Shown: in pieces, positions 35,111 to 43,715 of the stretch
Layout of the letters: every line of letters begins with the position of its first letter
Position numbering within the stretch: position 1 is the stretch's first letter
Notes under the pieces: model-generated
What the model saw: the letters and a program-made list of their open reading frames with translations, nothing else
Told to the model about the DNA's origin: nothing
Database searches by the model: none
Position numbers and translations under genes: made by a program
DNA from: Nitrososphaerota archaeon
GTDB lineage: Archaea; Thermoproteota; Nitrososphaeria; Nitrososphaerales; Nitrosopumilaceae
Reading direction: 5' to 3'
Length of the DNA stretch: 64,000 nucleotides
NCBI GenBank assembly: GCA_028866895.1
Contig: JAGWHF010000013.1
Span: 1-64,000 of the forward strand

Positions 35111-35911
35111 ATGTCAGAAGTTGAATTACTGTCCGATGGTTTTGGAAAAAAATTAGCAAGACGAATTGATAATCAACTTTTAAAAAACAAAAGACGTGGG
35201 GCATCAGAAAAGGACGTCTTTGATAAAAGCAAGGTCATGGATGATGTTCTGGACAAGACTTCGATAATGACTCTGTCCAAGTTGATAAATTCGCGTACTA
35301 TATCATATGTCAATGGAGTAGTTGGCTCTGGCAAGGAAGCCAAGATGTACTGGGCGGTGGATGCCAACGGGAATGACATTGCTCTCAAGATTTATCTAGT
35401 AACTGCCTCAAATTTCAAAAAAAGAAAACCCTACCTTGTGGATGATCCGAGATTCTCACGCGTAAAAAAGGGCACAAGGAACATGGTGGAACTTTGGGCA
35501 CAAAAGGAATTTCACAACCTGACCCAATGCATCAAGAACGGTATTCCATCAATTAAACCAATATGCGTTCTAAAAAATGTCTTGGTATTAGAATTTGTAG
35601 GAAAAAATGGCGTTCCAGCAAAAACGCTTGTAGAATCAGAAGTTGACGAAAATGACTATAAAGAGGCAATTTCAATCACTTCGCAGCTTTACAAAAAGGC
35701 CGAACTTGTACACGCTGATTTTTCAGAATACAATATTTTTAAAACAGAAAATGGTTTGATCCTTTTTGATCTGGGATCAGCTGTTGGCATACGACACAAA
35801 AATGCAAAAGAATTTCTGCAACGTGATGTCACAAACATTTCAAGATTTTTTGCTAAAAGAGGTCTCACTGTTGAACACCCATCTGACCTAATGGCAAGAA
35901 TTGCAAGTTGA
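35111..35911 (+). CDS. rio1: RIO1-type serine/threonine protein kinase
   Basis: A 266-residue atypical kinase needed for small-subunit ribosome maturation. The nucleotide loop is VGSGKEAKMYW (near residue 75), the ATP-binding Lys is in ALKIYL, the catalytic Asp is in LVHADFSEYNIF (near 198) and the metal-binding Asp is in LFDLGSAV (near 220). The length is typical of archaeal RIO1. It is AT-rich compared with the left half of the window, like its small neighbours. It may be the normal chromosomal copy lying beside the old integration site. Confidence 0.92.
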   Translation: MSEVELLSDGFGKKLARRIDNQLLKNKRRGASEKDVFDKSKVMDDVLDKTSIMTLSKLINSRTISYVNGVVGSGKEAKMYWAVDANGNDIALKIYLVTASNFKKRKPYLVDDPRFSRVKKGTRNMVELWAQKEFHNLTQCIKNGIPSIKPICVLKNVLVLEFVGKNGVPAKTLVESEVDENDYKEAISITSQLYKKAELVHADFSEYNIFKTENGLILFDLGSAVGIRHKNAKEFLQRDVTNISRFFAKRGLTVEHPSDLMARIAS

Positions 35912-35955
35912 GTCTTTATTGCCTATTTCAGCTGTCTTAAGTAGTGTAATCACGT

Positions 35956-36138
35956 ATGAATATCAGAGATAAAAAGCTGATGAAGAATTTTTTTAAGGCA
36001 ATGTGGAAAGCTAAGCATGAGGAAGTTAAAGAAAAACGACAAGCTGAACGAGAAGAAATGAAAGAAGAGACTCACGAATTAGAGCAAGTAGAACAAGATG
36101 CGCAAGAAGAGATTAGGGAGAAAGAAGATGAAGAGTGA
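35956..36138 (+). CDS. Small charged helical protein
   Basis: A 60-residue protein that is almost entirely Lys, Arg and Glu, with heptad-like spacing from about residue 20, so a single long helix or coiled coil is expected. The function is unknown. It starts 45 bases after the RIO1 stop on the same strand. Confidence 0.5.
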   Translation: MNIRDKKLMKNFFKAMWKAKHEEVKEKRQAEREEMKEETHELEQVEQDAQEEIREKEDEE

Positions 36139-36182
36139 CTATGCAATAACAAAGCCTACTTGTTACAGGTGTTAATAGTTTC

Positions 36183-36293
36183 ATGGAACGAGATCATTTT
36201 TGGAGGCAAAACATGTGTTCTGATTGTAAAAGAGTGAAATGCAGAGAGGGATGCAACTGTGACTGTCATTGGGACAGGAATCAGAGAGCCTGA
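36183..36293 (+). CDS. Cys-rich microprotein (36 residues)
   Basis: A short frame from ATG 36183 holding six Cys in about 18 residues (CSDCKRVKCREGCNCDCHW). An internal ATG at 36213 with GGAGG seven bases upstream would give a 26-residue form with the same Cys set and is perhaps the real start. The Cys and His pattern suggests a metal site. The function is unknown. Confidence 0.5.
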   Translation: MERDHFWRQNMCSDCKRVKCREGCNCDCHWDRNQRA

Positions 36294-36368
36294 GAGTCGT
36301 CAACTTGTTACTTTTAGATCTGATAATCCTGCTTTTACTTTAAATCTTGGGATGATGCTCTAGTTGTC

Positions 36369-36677
36369 ATGAGTCTGCGCGTAATAACATCGCTTAAGCG
36401 AAAGGGCTCTGAAATAGTTGGAATTGGGATAACCGAATTTGGCAAGAATACATATCTTGATTTGAAAGATGTATACAAGAATCAGGTTAGAATTTTCAAC
36501 GAGATCAAACGAGGTAAGCGTGATAAATCTGAAAAGCCAATTTACGTTCTTTGGATGGATGATGAGTTTGGATATCATCTTATCCACGTGGATAAAAGAG
36601 ACGAAAAATACGAACTGCACTCAAGAACAGGAAACATCGATAAACTGTTGAAGGATCTTCCAGATTACAAGGAATAA
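36369..36677 (+). CDS. Hypothetical protein (102 residues)
   Basis: A 102-residue soluble protein with mixed alpha/beta character (starts MSLRVITSLKRKGSE; contains the acidic-aromatic WMDDEFGYHLIHVDKRD). I recognise no domain. It lies in the AT-rich region after the integrase remnant. Confidence 0.55.
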   Translation: MSLRVITSLKRKGSEIVGIGITEFGKNTYLDLKDVYKNQVRIFNEIKRGKRDKSEKPIYVLWMDDEFGYHLIHVDKRDEKYELHSRTGNIDKLLKDLPDYKE

Positions 36678-36810
36678 AAGGTGTGATGGAAATAGCAAAA
36701 ACCAAAATACAAAAATCAGAAATATGCTAACTGGGAAAGCCCTGACCAAGAGAAAGTTCTCAAAACATCTCCTTGGAAGACAAAACAAAAAACCTCAAAC
36801 ACGATAAATC

Positions 36811-36924
36811 ATGGTAGAAGTATCAAAATTACGAGCTTGCCTGTTCTGTGGACTGGTATTTTATCCGATAGGTTCGATAGTAAACTGTGCTAGATGCGGC
36901 AGGAAAACAGAGAAAGTATGCTGA
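36811..36924 (+). CDS. Zinc-ribbon microprotein (37 residues)
   Basis: A 37-residue frame with two CxxC knuckles 17 residues apart (ACLFCGL and NCARCGRK) and a final Cys, the pattern of a minimal zinc ribbon or rubredoxin-like fold. Similar tiny zinc ribbons are frequent in Thaumarchaeota. Its role is unknown. Confidence 0.55.
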   Translation: MVEVSKLRACLFCGLVFYPIGSIVNCARCGRKTEKVC

Positions 36925-36954
36925 TAGACTGCAATTCATGAATAGTTAATAGAA

Positions 36955-37191
36955 CTAATTCGATTCAACGTGTGATTTGTTGACTTTGTCTATTGCCTTC
37001 CTTATTATGTTTTTTAGCTCCTCATGCGTCATACTTTCTACATTTCTGCCTAGACTCTCCTCAATCTGACAAGTCAGTTCCTTCCTGATATCGCTGAAAA
37101 TCGCTTGTTGAAGGTTGTAATCGACTATCCCAGTCTCCTTAACAGTTTGACTAAAGACTTGTTCGATTACGTCCCATGAGATTTCTTCCAT
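36955..37191 (-). CDS. Hypothetical protein (78 residues)
   Basis: This small soluble protein of 78 residues looks mainly helical (MEEISWDVIEQVFSQ at the start). It is unrecognised. It is divergent from the zinc-ribbon microprotein and lies directly downstream of the Lrp-type gene on the same strand (about 15 bases), so they may be co-transcribed. Confidence 0.5.
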   Translation of the reverse strand: MEEISWDVIEQVFSQTVKETGIVDYNLQQAIFSDIRKELTCQIEESLGRNVESMTHEELKNIIRKAIDKVNKSHVESN

Positions 37192-37206
37192 AACTAATTC
37201 TCGTAT

Positions 37207-37506
37207 CTATGCCGCACACGCAGATGCCAAGCTCATGACCGAGAGAACCACGCCCATATGTAATATCTCATTTTTTATCAATTCTCTTAGTTCTGACTCT
37301 GGCATGTTTTCCAGCTTGACAAATATGTCATATTCCCCATGTGTTCGCATGACCTCCTTTACCGATTTGAGAGTTTTGAGTTTCCTTATTACAAGCATCT
37401 CCTTTCCGGGTTGACAGTTAATGAATGCGAATGTTGGACAGATCTTATCATCCTGAATTTTTTTGTCATGCTTTGTATCAAATTGAGCTCGCATCTCTTG
37501 TGTCAT
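37207..37506 (-). CDS. Stand-alone Lrp/AsnC ligand-binding (RAM) domain protein
   Basis: A 99-residue protein with a single regulation-of-amino-acid-metabolism domain (about residues 24-95: AFINCQPGKEMLVIRKL, then VMRTHGEYDIFVKLE). There is no helix-turn-helix, so it cannot bind DNA as an Lrp regulator does. Such lone domains are common in archaea and may act as small-molecule sensors or partners of full Lrp proteins. The ATG at 37506 was preferred (GAGG upstream); another in-frame start is at 37527. Confidence 0.8.
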   Translation of the reverse strand: MTQEMRAQFDTKHDKKIQDDKICPTFAFINCQPGKEMLVIRKLKTLKSVKEVMRTHGEYDIFVKLENMPESELRELIKNEILHMGVVLSVMSLASACAA

Positions 37507-37649
37507 GTTATAATTCCTCTGATTCAATTACGTCCTTGTCTCTAATAAAGCGGCGTAATGTGTCATTTTTAGCTGCGAAAAGGTATGACTCTCCTATTTT
37601 GGTAGTACTTCCTTAAGTGGCACTATCACATACACCATAGTCGAACAAA

Positions 37650-37862
37650 ATGCAAGAAAACAAGAATCACTACAAGATTGGAAAACAACTAGGAAAAATT
37701 CGATTCTCCCCTGTGAAAGGCGCAACTGAAATAATAAACCCATCCATATGGAAAAAAGACGTACGTGCTTCATTTAAGGAAGTCATTGCATTTGACCTTC
37801 TTTTTATGGCACTTGGCGGGTTTATTGGGGCTGGAATCGTCACTGCCGTTCTGTTGAAATAG
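37650..37862 (+). CDS. Small membrane protein (70 residues)
   Basis: A 70-residue protein with a basic soluble N-terminal half and one predicted transmembrane helix at about residues 46-68 (DLLFMALGGFIGAGIVTAVLL). The function is unknown. It is a single gene with no close partner. Confidence 0.5.
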   Translation: MQENKNHYKIGKQLGKIRFSPVKGATEIINPSIWKKDVRASFKEVIAFDLLFMALGGFIGAGIVTAVLLK

Positions 37863-37974
37863 AACTCTTTCTTTTTTTGAAATTTAAATCGGTGTTGCGT
37901 ACAGAAAAACAATCGTACTTTCATCCAGCACATCAACTAAGCAGGTATATTAGAGACGAGAACTGAATCTAAAC

Positions 37975-38208
37975 ATGGAATATACATTTGAAAACAGGAA
38001 GCATTTCAACATAGGCATACAACTGACTGAAAAACTCCTATTTCTGTCACGCATCGACCAATACATATCTGGTGCCCATAAACAAGGAAACAAACAAGCA
38101 AAGTTGAGTCTGCAAATACTCCGAGCCGTAGAGCAGAAGAATACAGATTTGTTGAAAAACTTTCTTGTAGCAGAGGCAAGTATGAGGCAAGACGCTCACA
38201 AAACTTGA
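37975..38208 (+). CDS. Hypothetical helical protein (77 residues)
   Basis: A 77-residue, mostly helical protein with no motif I recognise (MEYTFENRKHFNIG at the start). AT-rich composition like the neighbouring genes after the integrase remnant. Confidence 0.45.
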   Translation: MEYTFENRKHFNIGIQLTEKLLFLSRIDQYISGAHKQGNKQAKLSLQILRAVEQKNTDLLKNFLVAEASMRQDAHKT

Positions 38209-38640
38209 AGTTTTTCAAGATAAAATTAAAAGTACAGTCAAATCAAAAAACAAATCCAAATAGCCACGGCTAATGTGGACATCTGGTACCAAGAACCGAT
38301 GATGGTTTCAAATCAGTGCCGTTGACTGCTTCACTTTTTCATCAATCATGCCAACCCGTATGGAACTGGGACCACGCGCGGACTTGGCATGTGAGATTTC
38401 CGCGCAGCTAGCACTCAGTTCCCAATAATAGGGCCTGCGAGAAATATCGTGTTTGGCCATGTGTTGAATCCGATTCTAGTTGCGCCTTCCACCACAATTA
38501 TGGAAGTATTCTTATCGGCAGAAGGTCTGTCTTTTAACGGAAAAGAATCTTCCCCTTCCTCGTTACAAAGAAAATGATCCCCGATCTTTTTTTACATGTG
38601 GGACACGCCAGGACCATCATCGTTCCATATTATGTTTATT
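38209..38640. other. Gene-free region, perhaps decayed coding sequence
   Basis: Over 430 bases no intact gene is visible. On the minus strand short open stretches look protein-like (for example SADKNTSIIVVEGATR and FNTWPNTIFLAG) but are broken by stops, so an old pseudogene is possible. No family could be named. Confidence 0.35.
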
Positions 38641-38652
38641 CTCACCATGTCA

Positions 38653-38672
38653 TCCCCCTATCCTAGGGGGGA
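38653..38672. promoter_or_regulatory. C-tract/G-tract palindrome, candidate CsoR/RcnR-family operator
   Basis: The arms TCCCCCTA and TAGGGGGGA are separated by TCC. CsoR and RcnR repressors are known to bind inverted repeats built of G/C tracts flanked by A/T bases. It lies about 50 bases before the NicO-like gene and just upstream of a TATA-like stretch (ATATACTTTTTAA, 38675-38687), and a CsoR/RcnR-family gene follows at 39455. Binding here would block TBP/TFB. No second copy was noticed in the window. Confidence 0.55.
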
Positions 38673-38721
38673 GGATATACTTTTTAACAACTAGGAGAGA
38701 CTGCCATTAGAACTAGAACCA

Positions 38722-39402
38722 ATGATAAATCTGATTCCATATCTAGTTGGAGCAGGCATAGTCGGAATACTGCACATGTCTGCACCTGATCATTGGGCCA
38801 CGCTCTGCCTGCTTGCCAAAAACAAGCAATGGGCTCCAAAGAAACTGTTTGGAATATCGCTTGCAACTGCAATAGGTCACGTTGCTTTGTCTATTGTCAT
38901 GGGCCTGGCAGTGGTGGCTGTAGGCTTGGTTATCTCTCACCTGGTCTCGTATTATCTTGATACTGCAATAGGGATAATCATGATTGGGGCCGGTCTGATC
39001 TTTGGTATAAAACCGCTTGTCACAAAACCAAGTCAGCATCACCATGGTGGGATTCATCATGCCCTTGGAAGGAATGAATATCATGAGAATGATGGAAAAG
39101 GGAAGAAAGCTCTAGGCAATCTTACGGGTGGTTTAGGATATTTTGTGGTCCTAGGGGCCGCCCTGTCGCCTGATCCTACCATCATACCGGTTTATCTCTC
39201 TGCTATATCGGCCGGATTTTATTTTGCTGTGGAACTGTCAGCAGTTTTTGCGGCGGCGTCCATCTTGACGCTTATTCTTTTCGTGCAACTTGGAACATTA
39301 GGACTCGGGAAGGTTTTAGAGAAGATACCGGAAAGATATGCCGATTCAATGGTAGGTTTTGTTATTGCAGCCATAGGGGTATATTTACTTGTTACAAGAT
39401 AG
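38722..39402 (+). CDS. NicO/RcnA-like metal transporter
   Basis: This membrane protein of 226 residues has about six transmembrane helices and the NicO-type first-helix signature GILHMSAPDHWATL (about residues 15-28), with a cytosolic His-rich loop (QHHHGGIHHALG, about 105-116). These features match nickel/cobalt efflux proteins of the RcnA/NicO group. The palindrome at 38653 and the CsoR/RcnR-type gene downstream suggest metal-responsive control. The metal cannot be told from sequence; Ni, Co or another divalent ion is possible. Confidence 0.82.
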   Translation: MINLIPYLVGAGIVGILHMSAPDHWATLCLLAKNKQWAPKKLFGISLATAIGHVALSIVMGLAVVAVGLVISHLVSYYLDTAIGIIMIGAGLIFGIKPLVTKPSQHHHGGIHHALGRNEYHENDGKGKKALGNLTGGLGYFVVLGAALSPDPTIIPVYLSAISAGFYFAVELSAVFAAASILTLILFVQLGTLGLGKVLEKIPERYADSMVGFVIAAIGVYLLVTR

Positions 39403-39454
39403 GGTTGGACAAGCCATCCAATTAGATAAATATCTCAGTTAGGATGAAAATATT

Positions 39455-39715
39455 GTGACTCATCACAAACTCCCGGAAGTGAAGAAAAGGCTGGCAAGGA
39501 TAGAAGGTCATGTCAAAGGCATTGAAAAGATGATTGATGAGGGGAAGGGATATCCTGAAATTGTTCAACAGATCACGGCAGTCCGAGCAGCACTGGATGC
39601 GGCGCTAGGAGTAATAGTTGAGGATCTGGCGGAACATGTCAGCAAATGCACAACCAATGACAAAGGCAAGAAGGCAGTCACGGAGCTCAGAGATACAGTA
39701 TCGCTGATTCTCTGA
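39455..39715 (+). CDS. CsoR/RcnR/FrmR-family metal-responsive repressor
   Basis: An 86-residue all-helical tetrameric repressor of the DUF156 family (KRLARIEGHVKGIEKMI, then QQITAVRAALDAAL, then HVSKC). The first-helix Cys conserved in CsoR, RcnR and FrmR is replaced by Tyr33 (GYPEIVQQI), while His3, His4, His61 and Cys65 remain. The N-terminal His pair recalls RcnR, which senses Ni and Co with the N-terminus, His3, Cys35 and His64. The metal site must therefore be altered. The start is a GTG. It lies between two metal transporter genes. Confidence 0.85.
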   Translation: MTHHKLPEVKKRLARIEGHVKGIEKMIDEGKGYPEIVQQITAVRAALDAALGVIVEDLAEHVSKCTTNDKGKKAVTELRDTVSLIL

Positions 39716-39735
39716 GGATTTTGGGTTTTGCAAAA

Positions 39736-40635
39736 ATGCCTGTAACAAGCGGAAATCAATCACCGAGGACGGTATCATCACTCAAGGTCGTATTGGTTCT
39801 AACTTCCGCATATTTCGTGGCAGAAATTATCTGAAGCCTGCTAACGGGAAGCCTTGCCCTTATTGCAGACGCGGGCCATATGCTAACTGACATCGGGGGG
39901 CTGACACTCTCACTTCTTGCAATCAGCTTTACACAGAGAAAGCCCACCCCGCAGAGGACCTATGGTTTTTACCGTATGGAAATTCTGGCATCGCTTGCAA
40001 ATAGCGTTGCTCTGATAATATTGTCGATTTACATATTCTATGAGGGCTATAGGCACCTCTTCGAACCGCCGGAGATCCAAAGCATGCCGATGACAATAAT
40101 TGGAGTTGTAGGGCTGGCAGTAAACCTGTTTAGCATAAAGACGCTTGGTGTCCACTCACACGCACATGACGAGCAAGAACCTCATGAGGAGGAAAACCTC
40201 AACATCCGGGGGGCAAGACTGGAGGTCCTGAGCGATACAATCGGTGCGATAGGCGTCATCGTGACAGGAGTTGTAATGTTTACGACCAAATTTTATCTTG
40301 CTGATGCGATCTTCAGCATTGGACTTGCCATATTCATCGTTCCAAGGACCTGGACGCTTCTTAGGAAGTCAATCAACATACTGATGGAGGGGGTTCCGGT
40401 TGGGATTGGTTATGAAGATGTGAAAAATGCGATACTGGAGGTAAGGGGAGTTACGGGACTGTTTGACTTGCATATATGGAGCATAACAACTGGAATGAAT
40501 GCCCCCTCAGCACATGTGGTAATAATGGACCAGTCCAAAGGGCAGGCGATTTTAAAGGAAATTACGGGCATATTGGACAACAAATTCAGGATTACTCGTT
40601 CCACAATCCAGATTGAGACTTATCACGAACAGTAA
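39736..40635 (+). pseudogene. CDF-family cation efflux transporter with in-frame stop
   Basis: Read from ATG 39736, the frame contains a TGA at 39832-39834 exactly where family members have a Gly (AEII-G-SLLTGSLAL), and is otherwise open to 40635. Without the stop it would be 299 residues with six transmembrane helices, the TM2 metal motif DAGHMLTD, the TM5 motif EVLSD and a His-rich loop (HSHAHDEQEPHE), then a cytosolic C-terminal domain. CDF proteins export Zn, Co or other divalent ions. A re-start at ATG 39880 would lack TM1 and the first half of TM2. Either a recent nonsense mutation or a sequencing error explains it. Confidence 0.85.
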
Positions 40636-40834
40636 CTATGAATCTGGCGTAAAAATTGGGGAAGATCTTGGCTGAATGGTTGAAACCAAGAGCGGCAGGC
40701 TTTGGCCCTCGGGGACGATTTATTCCTGCAGGCAGTTTGAAAAGGCAAGGAACAAAATTTAAGAAAAATACCTGCGCGCAGGGCCAGAACTAGCTTTATA
40801 CATCTCTCCACCAAAGTATGAACAGCCAAGTACC

Positions 40835-41839
40835 ATGAAGAGATCGACTATTACCATGTTTGTAGTTCTGACGCTTGTTGCATCCTCCGCTCAGATATGC
40901 AGCGCAGGTGCCGAGTCCATAGGGTGCGGTCAGACAATCAACCAGTCTGTCAAGCTCGATTCCGATCTTAACTGCATGCACAGCGGAACTGACGGCCTCA
41001 AAATAGGGGCAAACAATATCACACTTGACTGTGCAGGGCATACGATAACAGGCCCTGCCTCCTATTACCGTGAGGCAACGGGCCTTGACGGAATATCAGT
41101 AACAAACGCCAGCGGAATAACTGTGAAAAACTGCCATGTTACATACTTTGACAACGGCTATGTACTGTCAAACTCTTCCAACGACATCTTGGTCCGAGAC
41201 AAGGCGGACAATAACGGAAAATATGGGTTTGCCGTAACGTCCCATTCTGGCAACAACCGTCTTGACAACGACGAGGCTGCAAACGACGGCGGATATGGAT
41301 TTGCAGTAGCAATGGATTCTATTGGCAACCGCATTCTGGACAGCCTCTCAAGTGGAAATTCGGAGGCAGGCTTTGTATCTCTTACACGCTCAAACGGCAC
41401 TACATTTGAAAATGACATTTCATACAAAAACATGCAGGACGGCTTTATACTCAGCTCAAGCTCTGGAGGCTCTCTTGCAAACAACCTGGCACAAGAGAAT
41501 GCCTACAGCGGTTTTGCACTCTTTGGAAGCGCAGGTGACAACCTTGGAAACAATACGTCCAGGGCAAACGGGATGGGAGGATACCTCATTGTTGCAAGTT
41601 CGGGCAACATGCTTACAGGCAACGAGGCGGAAAGGAACGGCCAGGACGGATTTCTTGCCGACTCTGGCAGCGCGGACAATTCGATAAGCGCAAACATTTC
41701 AGATGGGAATTCAGGCATGGGATACGAGGACTCGTCACTGGGAGGAGGCACGTCATCCACTGGAAACGTATATGGCTCCAATACGTGCCAAGCCAATCTC
41801 GCAGGAATGTCAAGTCCAGCCGGACTGTGCGTTGGCTGA
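40835..41839 (+). CDS. Secreted right-handed beta-helix protein (NosD/pectate-lyase-like)
   Basis: A 334-residue exported protein with a signal peptide (about residues 1-25) and then about ten turns of 22-24-residue repeats rich in Asn, Gly and Ser (for example NNGKYGFAVTSHSGNNRLDN and NGQDGFLADSGSADN), the look of parallel beta-helix proteins of the NosD/CASH type. Two Cys pairs near the ends may form disulfides. Such proteins bind or cleave surface polysaccharide, but no catalytic residue can be recognised. It has no obvious C-terminal anchor. Confidence 0.8.
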   Translation: MKRSTITMFVVLTLVASSAQICSAGAESIGCGQTINQSVKLDSDLNCMHSGTDGLKIGANNITLDCAGHTITGPASYYREATGLDGISVTNASGITVKNCHVTYFDNGYVLSNSSNDILVRDKADNNGKYGFAVTSHSGNNRLDNDEAANDGGYGFAVAMDSIGNRILDSLSSGNSEAGFVSLTRSNGTTFENDISYKNMQDGFILSSSSGGSLANNLAQENAYSGFALFGSAGDNLGNNTSRANGMGGYLIVASSGNMLTGNEAERNGQDGFLADSGSADNSISANISDGNSGMGYEDSSLGGGTSSTGNVYGSNTCQANLAGMSSPAGLCVG

Positions 41840-41960
41840 TGCTTTTCATAGGTCTTGATGCATTCTGGACTTCACATGAAAGAGCAAACGACAGAACTGC
41901 AAGGCTTGGATATGGCAATCGCAAACCATCCTAGTTTCAGGTAAAACTTGCCAGAGATAA

Positions 41961-42164
41961 TTACAAATAGCCTGTGATTCTTCCATCCTCGGAATTTATC
42001 ATTATTTTCCTTGTTTCGGGTTTTATTCCACCAACGATTACTGTTATTGTCCAGACATTTCCGTGCCAGACTGCCTCCTTTGCAACGACAAGCGAGTTGT
42101 ATTGTTCAAAAAATCTAGTTGCAATCTCCCTGGCCTGTGATTCGCTTGTTATGCAAAGGGCCAC
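41961..42164 (-). CDS. Hypothetical small protein (67 residues)
   Basis: A 67-residue protein with a helix followed by strands (REIATRFFEQYNSLVVA, then WTITVIVGG and the DGRITGYL end). The pattern of a helix then an N-W-x-V strand and final DGxITG is like a single PepSY-type fold. I cannot name a function. Confidence 0.5.
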   Translation of the reverse strand: MALCITSESQAREIATRFFEQYNSLVVAKEAVWHGNVWTITVIVGGIKPETRKIMINSEDGRITGYL

Positions 42165-42334
42165 TCTGACACGAGAATACGTAATCTTGCTATATAATGA
42201 TGTATGATGGATTCCTAACGAAGAATCTTCTTATTGACCTAATGGATTCAAGATCCTCCACATCTAGGAAGGTTCCTTCCGGGATTTTTTCCAGGCAGGA
42301 GGAATTGTCACACGGGAATCGGTCCCATGTCAGA

Positions 42335-43252
42335 TTAGATCTGGTACCTTAGCTTTGTCCTGTGGGCAAGCCCTATCAACCCAATTATTGCAACAGCCAA
42401 AAAGGCCAATGCCACCGGACCAAATTCCGGTATCACCTGGGTGCCTATTATCCTGATCTGTGTGGTGTTCCCCTCGAACGGGATGATAAGATCCCTGCTT
42501 GTTGCGTTCCTCGTCTCGTCGAAATGCGGGACTAGGCCGTCTGTGGTGACAACAAAGTTCAAGTCGGTCTGGTTTGCCCCCTTGGAGTCAATCAATGTTC
42601 TCGGTAGGTCTACCGTCAATGCGCCCCTACCACTTGCATGTAGCGATATCAGGAGTGACCTAAGGTATGGGTCAACCGAGATTGAGATCATCTTTCCGTT
42701 TATGATGGTGTACGGGACCATAATTGTGCTATTTTGGACCATGATGGAGGAGCTAAATGGGGCCGAAGGTGGTCCTGAAAAATAAAACTCTGTACTTGCA
42801 CTCCGTTGCGTGTTGACCTCCTCAGCATCGAGCGCGTACATTCCGGCCTGTTTCCAGAGGGAGCCGCCCGTTACGATCTTGAGTGAGAAGGTGCCGTCAG
42901 TGCCAACTGGTGCCTGGCCCACAGTCACTATGTTGCCGTTGGGCGCGACAACCTTGATTCCCATTACTATGCCGGCAGGAATGTTTGTTGCCGTACCTGA
43001 TGCCACAATAGTGTCACCGCTCTCATAGGAAAGCTTGTCAGTTGATACTGTTACTGGTATTGCCTTGCAGTGGACCACCCACCATTCTTCCTCTGTGGCA
43101 TTTGGAATCTGGGTCACGTTTGATATGATTGGTGGTGAGGGTGGGCCAGTCCTAAAGTAGGGAACACAGTTGAATGATACTGCATATGCCGATGAACAGG
43201 AAACAATGACTGACAGGCATGCCAGCGCTAAAACAAGGTACCGAACTAGCAT
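42335..43252 (-). CDS. PEFG-CTERM surface protein
   Basis: A 305-residue exported protein with a signal peptide (about residues 1-24) and a C-terminal sorting signal VIPEFGPVALAFLAV followed by a transmembrane stretch and RTKLRY. The PEFG motif is a sorting signal characteristic of Thaumarchaeota, recognised by an archaeosortase. The middle is beta-rich with a segment (about residues 70-160, SYESGDTIVASGTATN) like Ig-type domains of surface proteins. It probably belongs to the S-layer or cell envelope. Several NxS/T sites are present. Confidence 0.88.
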   Translation of the reverse strand: MLVRYLVLALACLSVIVSCSSAYAVSFNCVPYFRTGPPSPPIISNVTQIPNATEEEWWVVHCKAIPVTVSTDKLSYESGDTIVASGTATNIPAGIVMGIKVVAPNGNIVTVGQAPVGTDGTFSLKIVTGGSLWKQAGMYALDAEEVNTQRSASTEFYFSGPPSAPFSSSIMVQNSTIMVPYTIINGKMISISVDPYLRSLLISLHASGRGALTVDLPRTLIDSKGANQTDLNFVVTTDGLVPHFDETRNATSRDLIIPFEGNTTQIRIIGTQVIPEFGPVALAFLAVAIIGLIGLAHRTKLRYQI

Positions 43253-43354
43253 CCTGATAAGGCGGAGCCTATTTGTAATAAAAATGCGACATGATTATCA
43301 TAACTGAGAATTTTGGAAGCTATTAAGCGCCGGAATTGTAGTGCAGAAGTTGTC

Positions 43355-43498
43355 ATGCATAGCCCAAGGCTGGTCAAGAGGCATTGCGAGTGCGGGATCT
43401 GCAATCATGAGTTTGAGGAGGAATGCATTAGGCTGCATTGCAGTTGCTGCCTCAACTTCCACGTGAGATCCGGGCCTAAAAACAAAAACAATGGGTGA
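43355..43498 (+). CDS. Small Cys-rich protein (47 residues)
   Basis: A 47-residue frame with six Cys, in CECGIC, C and CSCC groups, plus His residues (HCECGICNHEF and LHCSCCLNFH), suggesting one or two metal sites. A longer in-frame version begins at 43313. There is no clear ribosome-binding site, so support is the Cys pattern only. Confidence 0.45.
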   Translation: MHSPRLVKRHCECGICNHEFEEECIRLHCSCCLNFHVRSGPKNKNNG

Positions 43499-43715
43499 CA
43501 CTTTTACCGGGGGGCTCTTTTGAGGTATCTTGTCTGGTCTTGCAAGAGATCCAAGGCAATACCGGGCATCCGACCTTCTGCCTTGAATGCTGTCAAGTAC
43601 CTTTATCATGCGTGATATTTGATACCCTAGATAAAATACCGATCAGGCCTTTGAATGTACATGCGTGTCGTCAATCACAAGCTTCCTCTGATTTGTTGGA
43701 TGTGCAAGATAAGGT

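Noticed and set aside
40668-40793. A 41-codon frame starting TTG between the CDF gene and the beta-helix protein
   Set aside because: Only a weak GGGGAAGAT motif precedes it and the product matches nothing I know; it may be chance.
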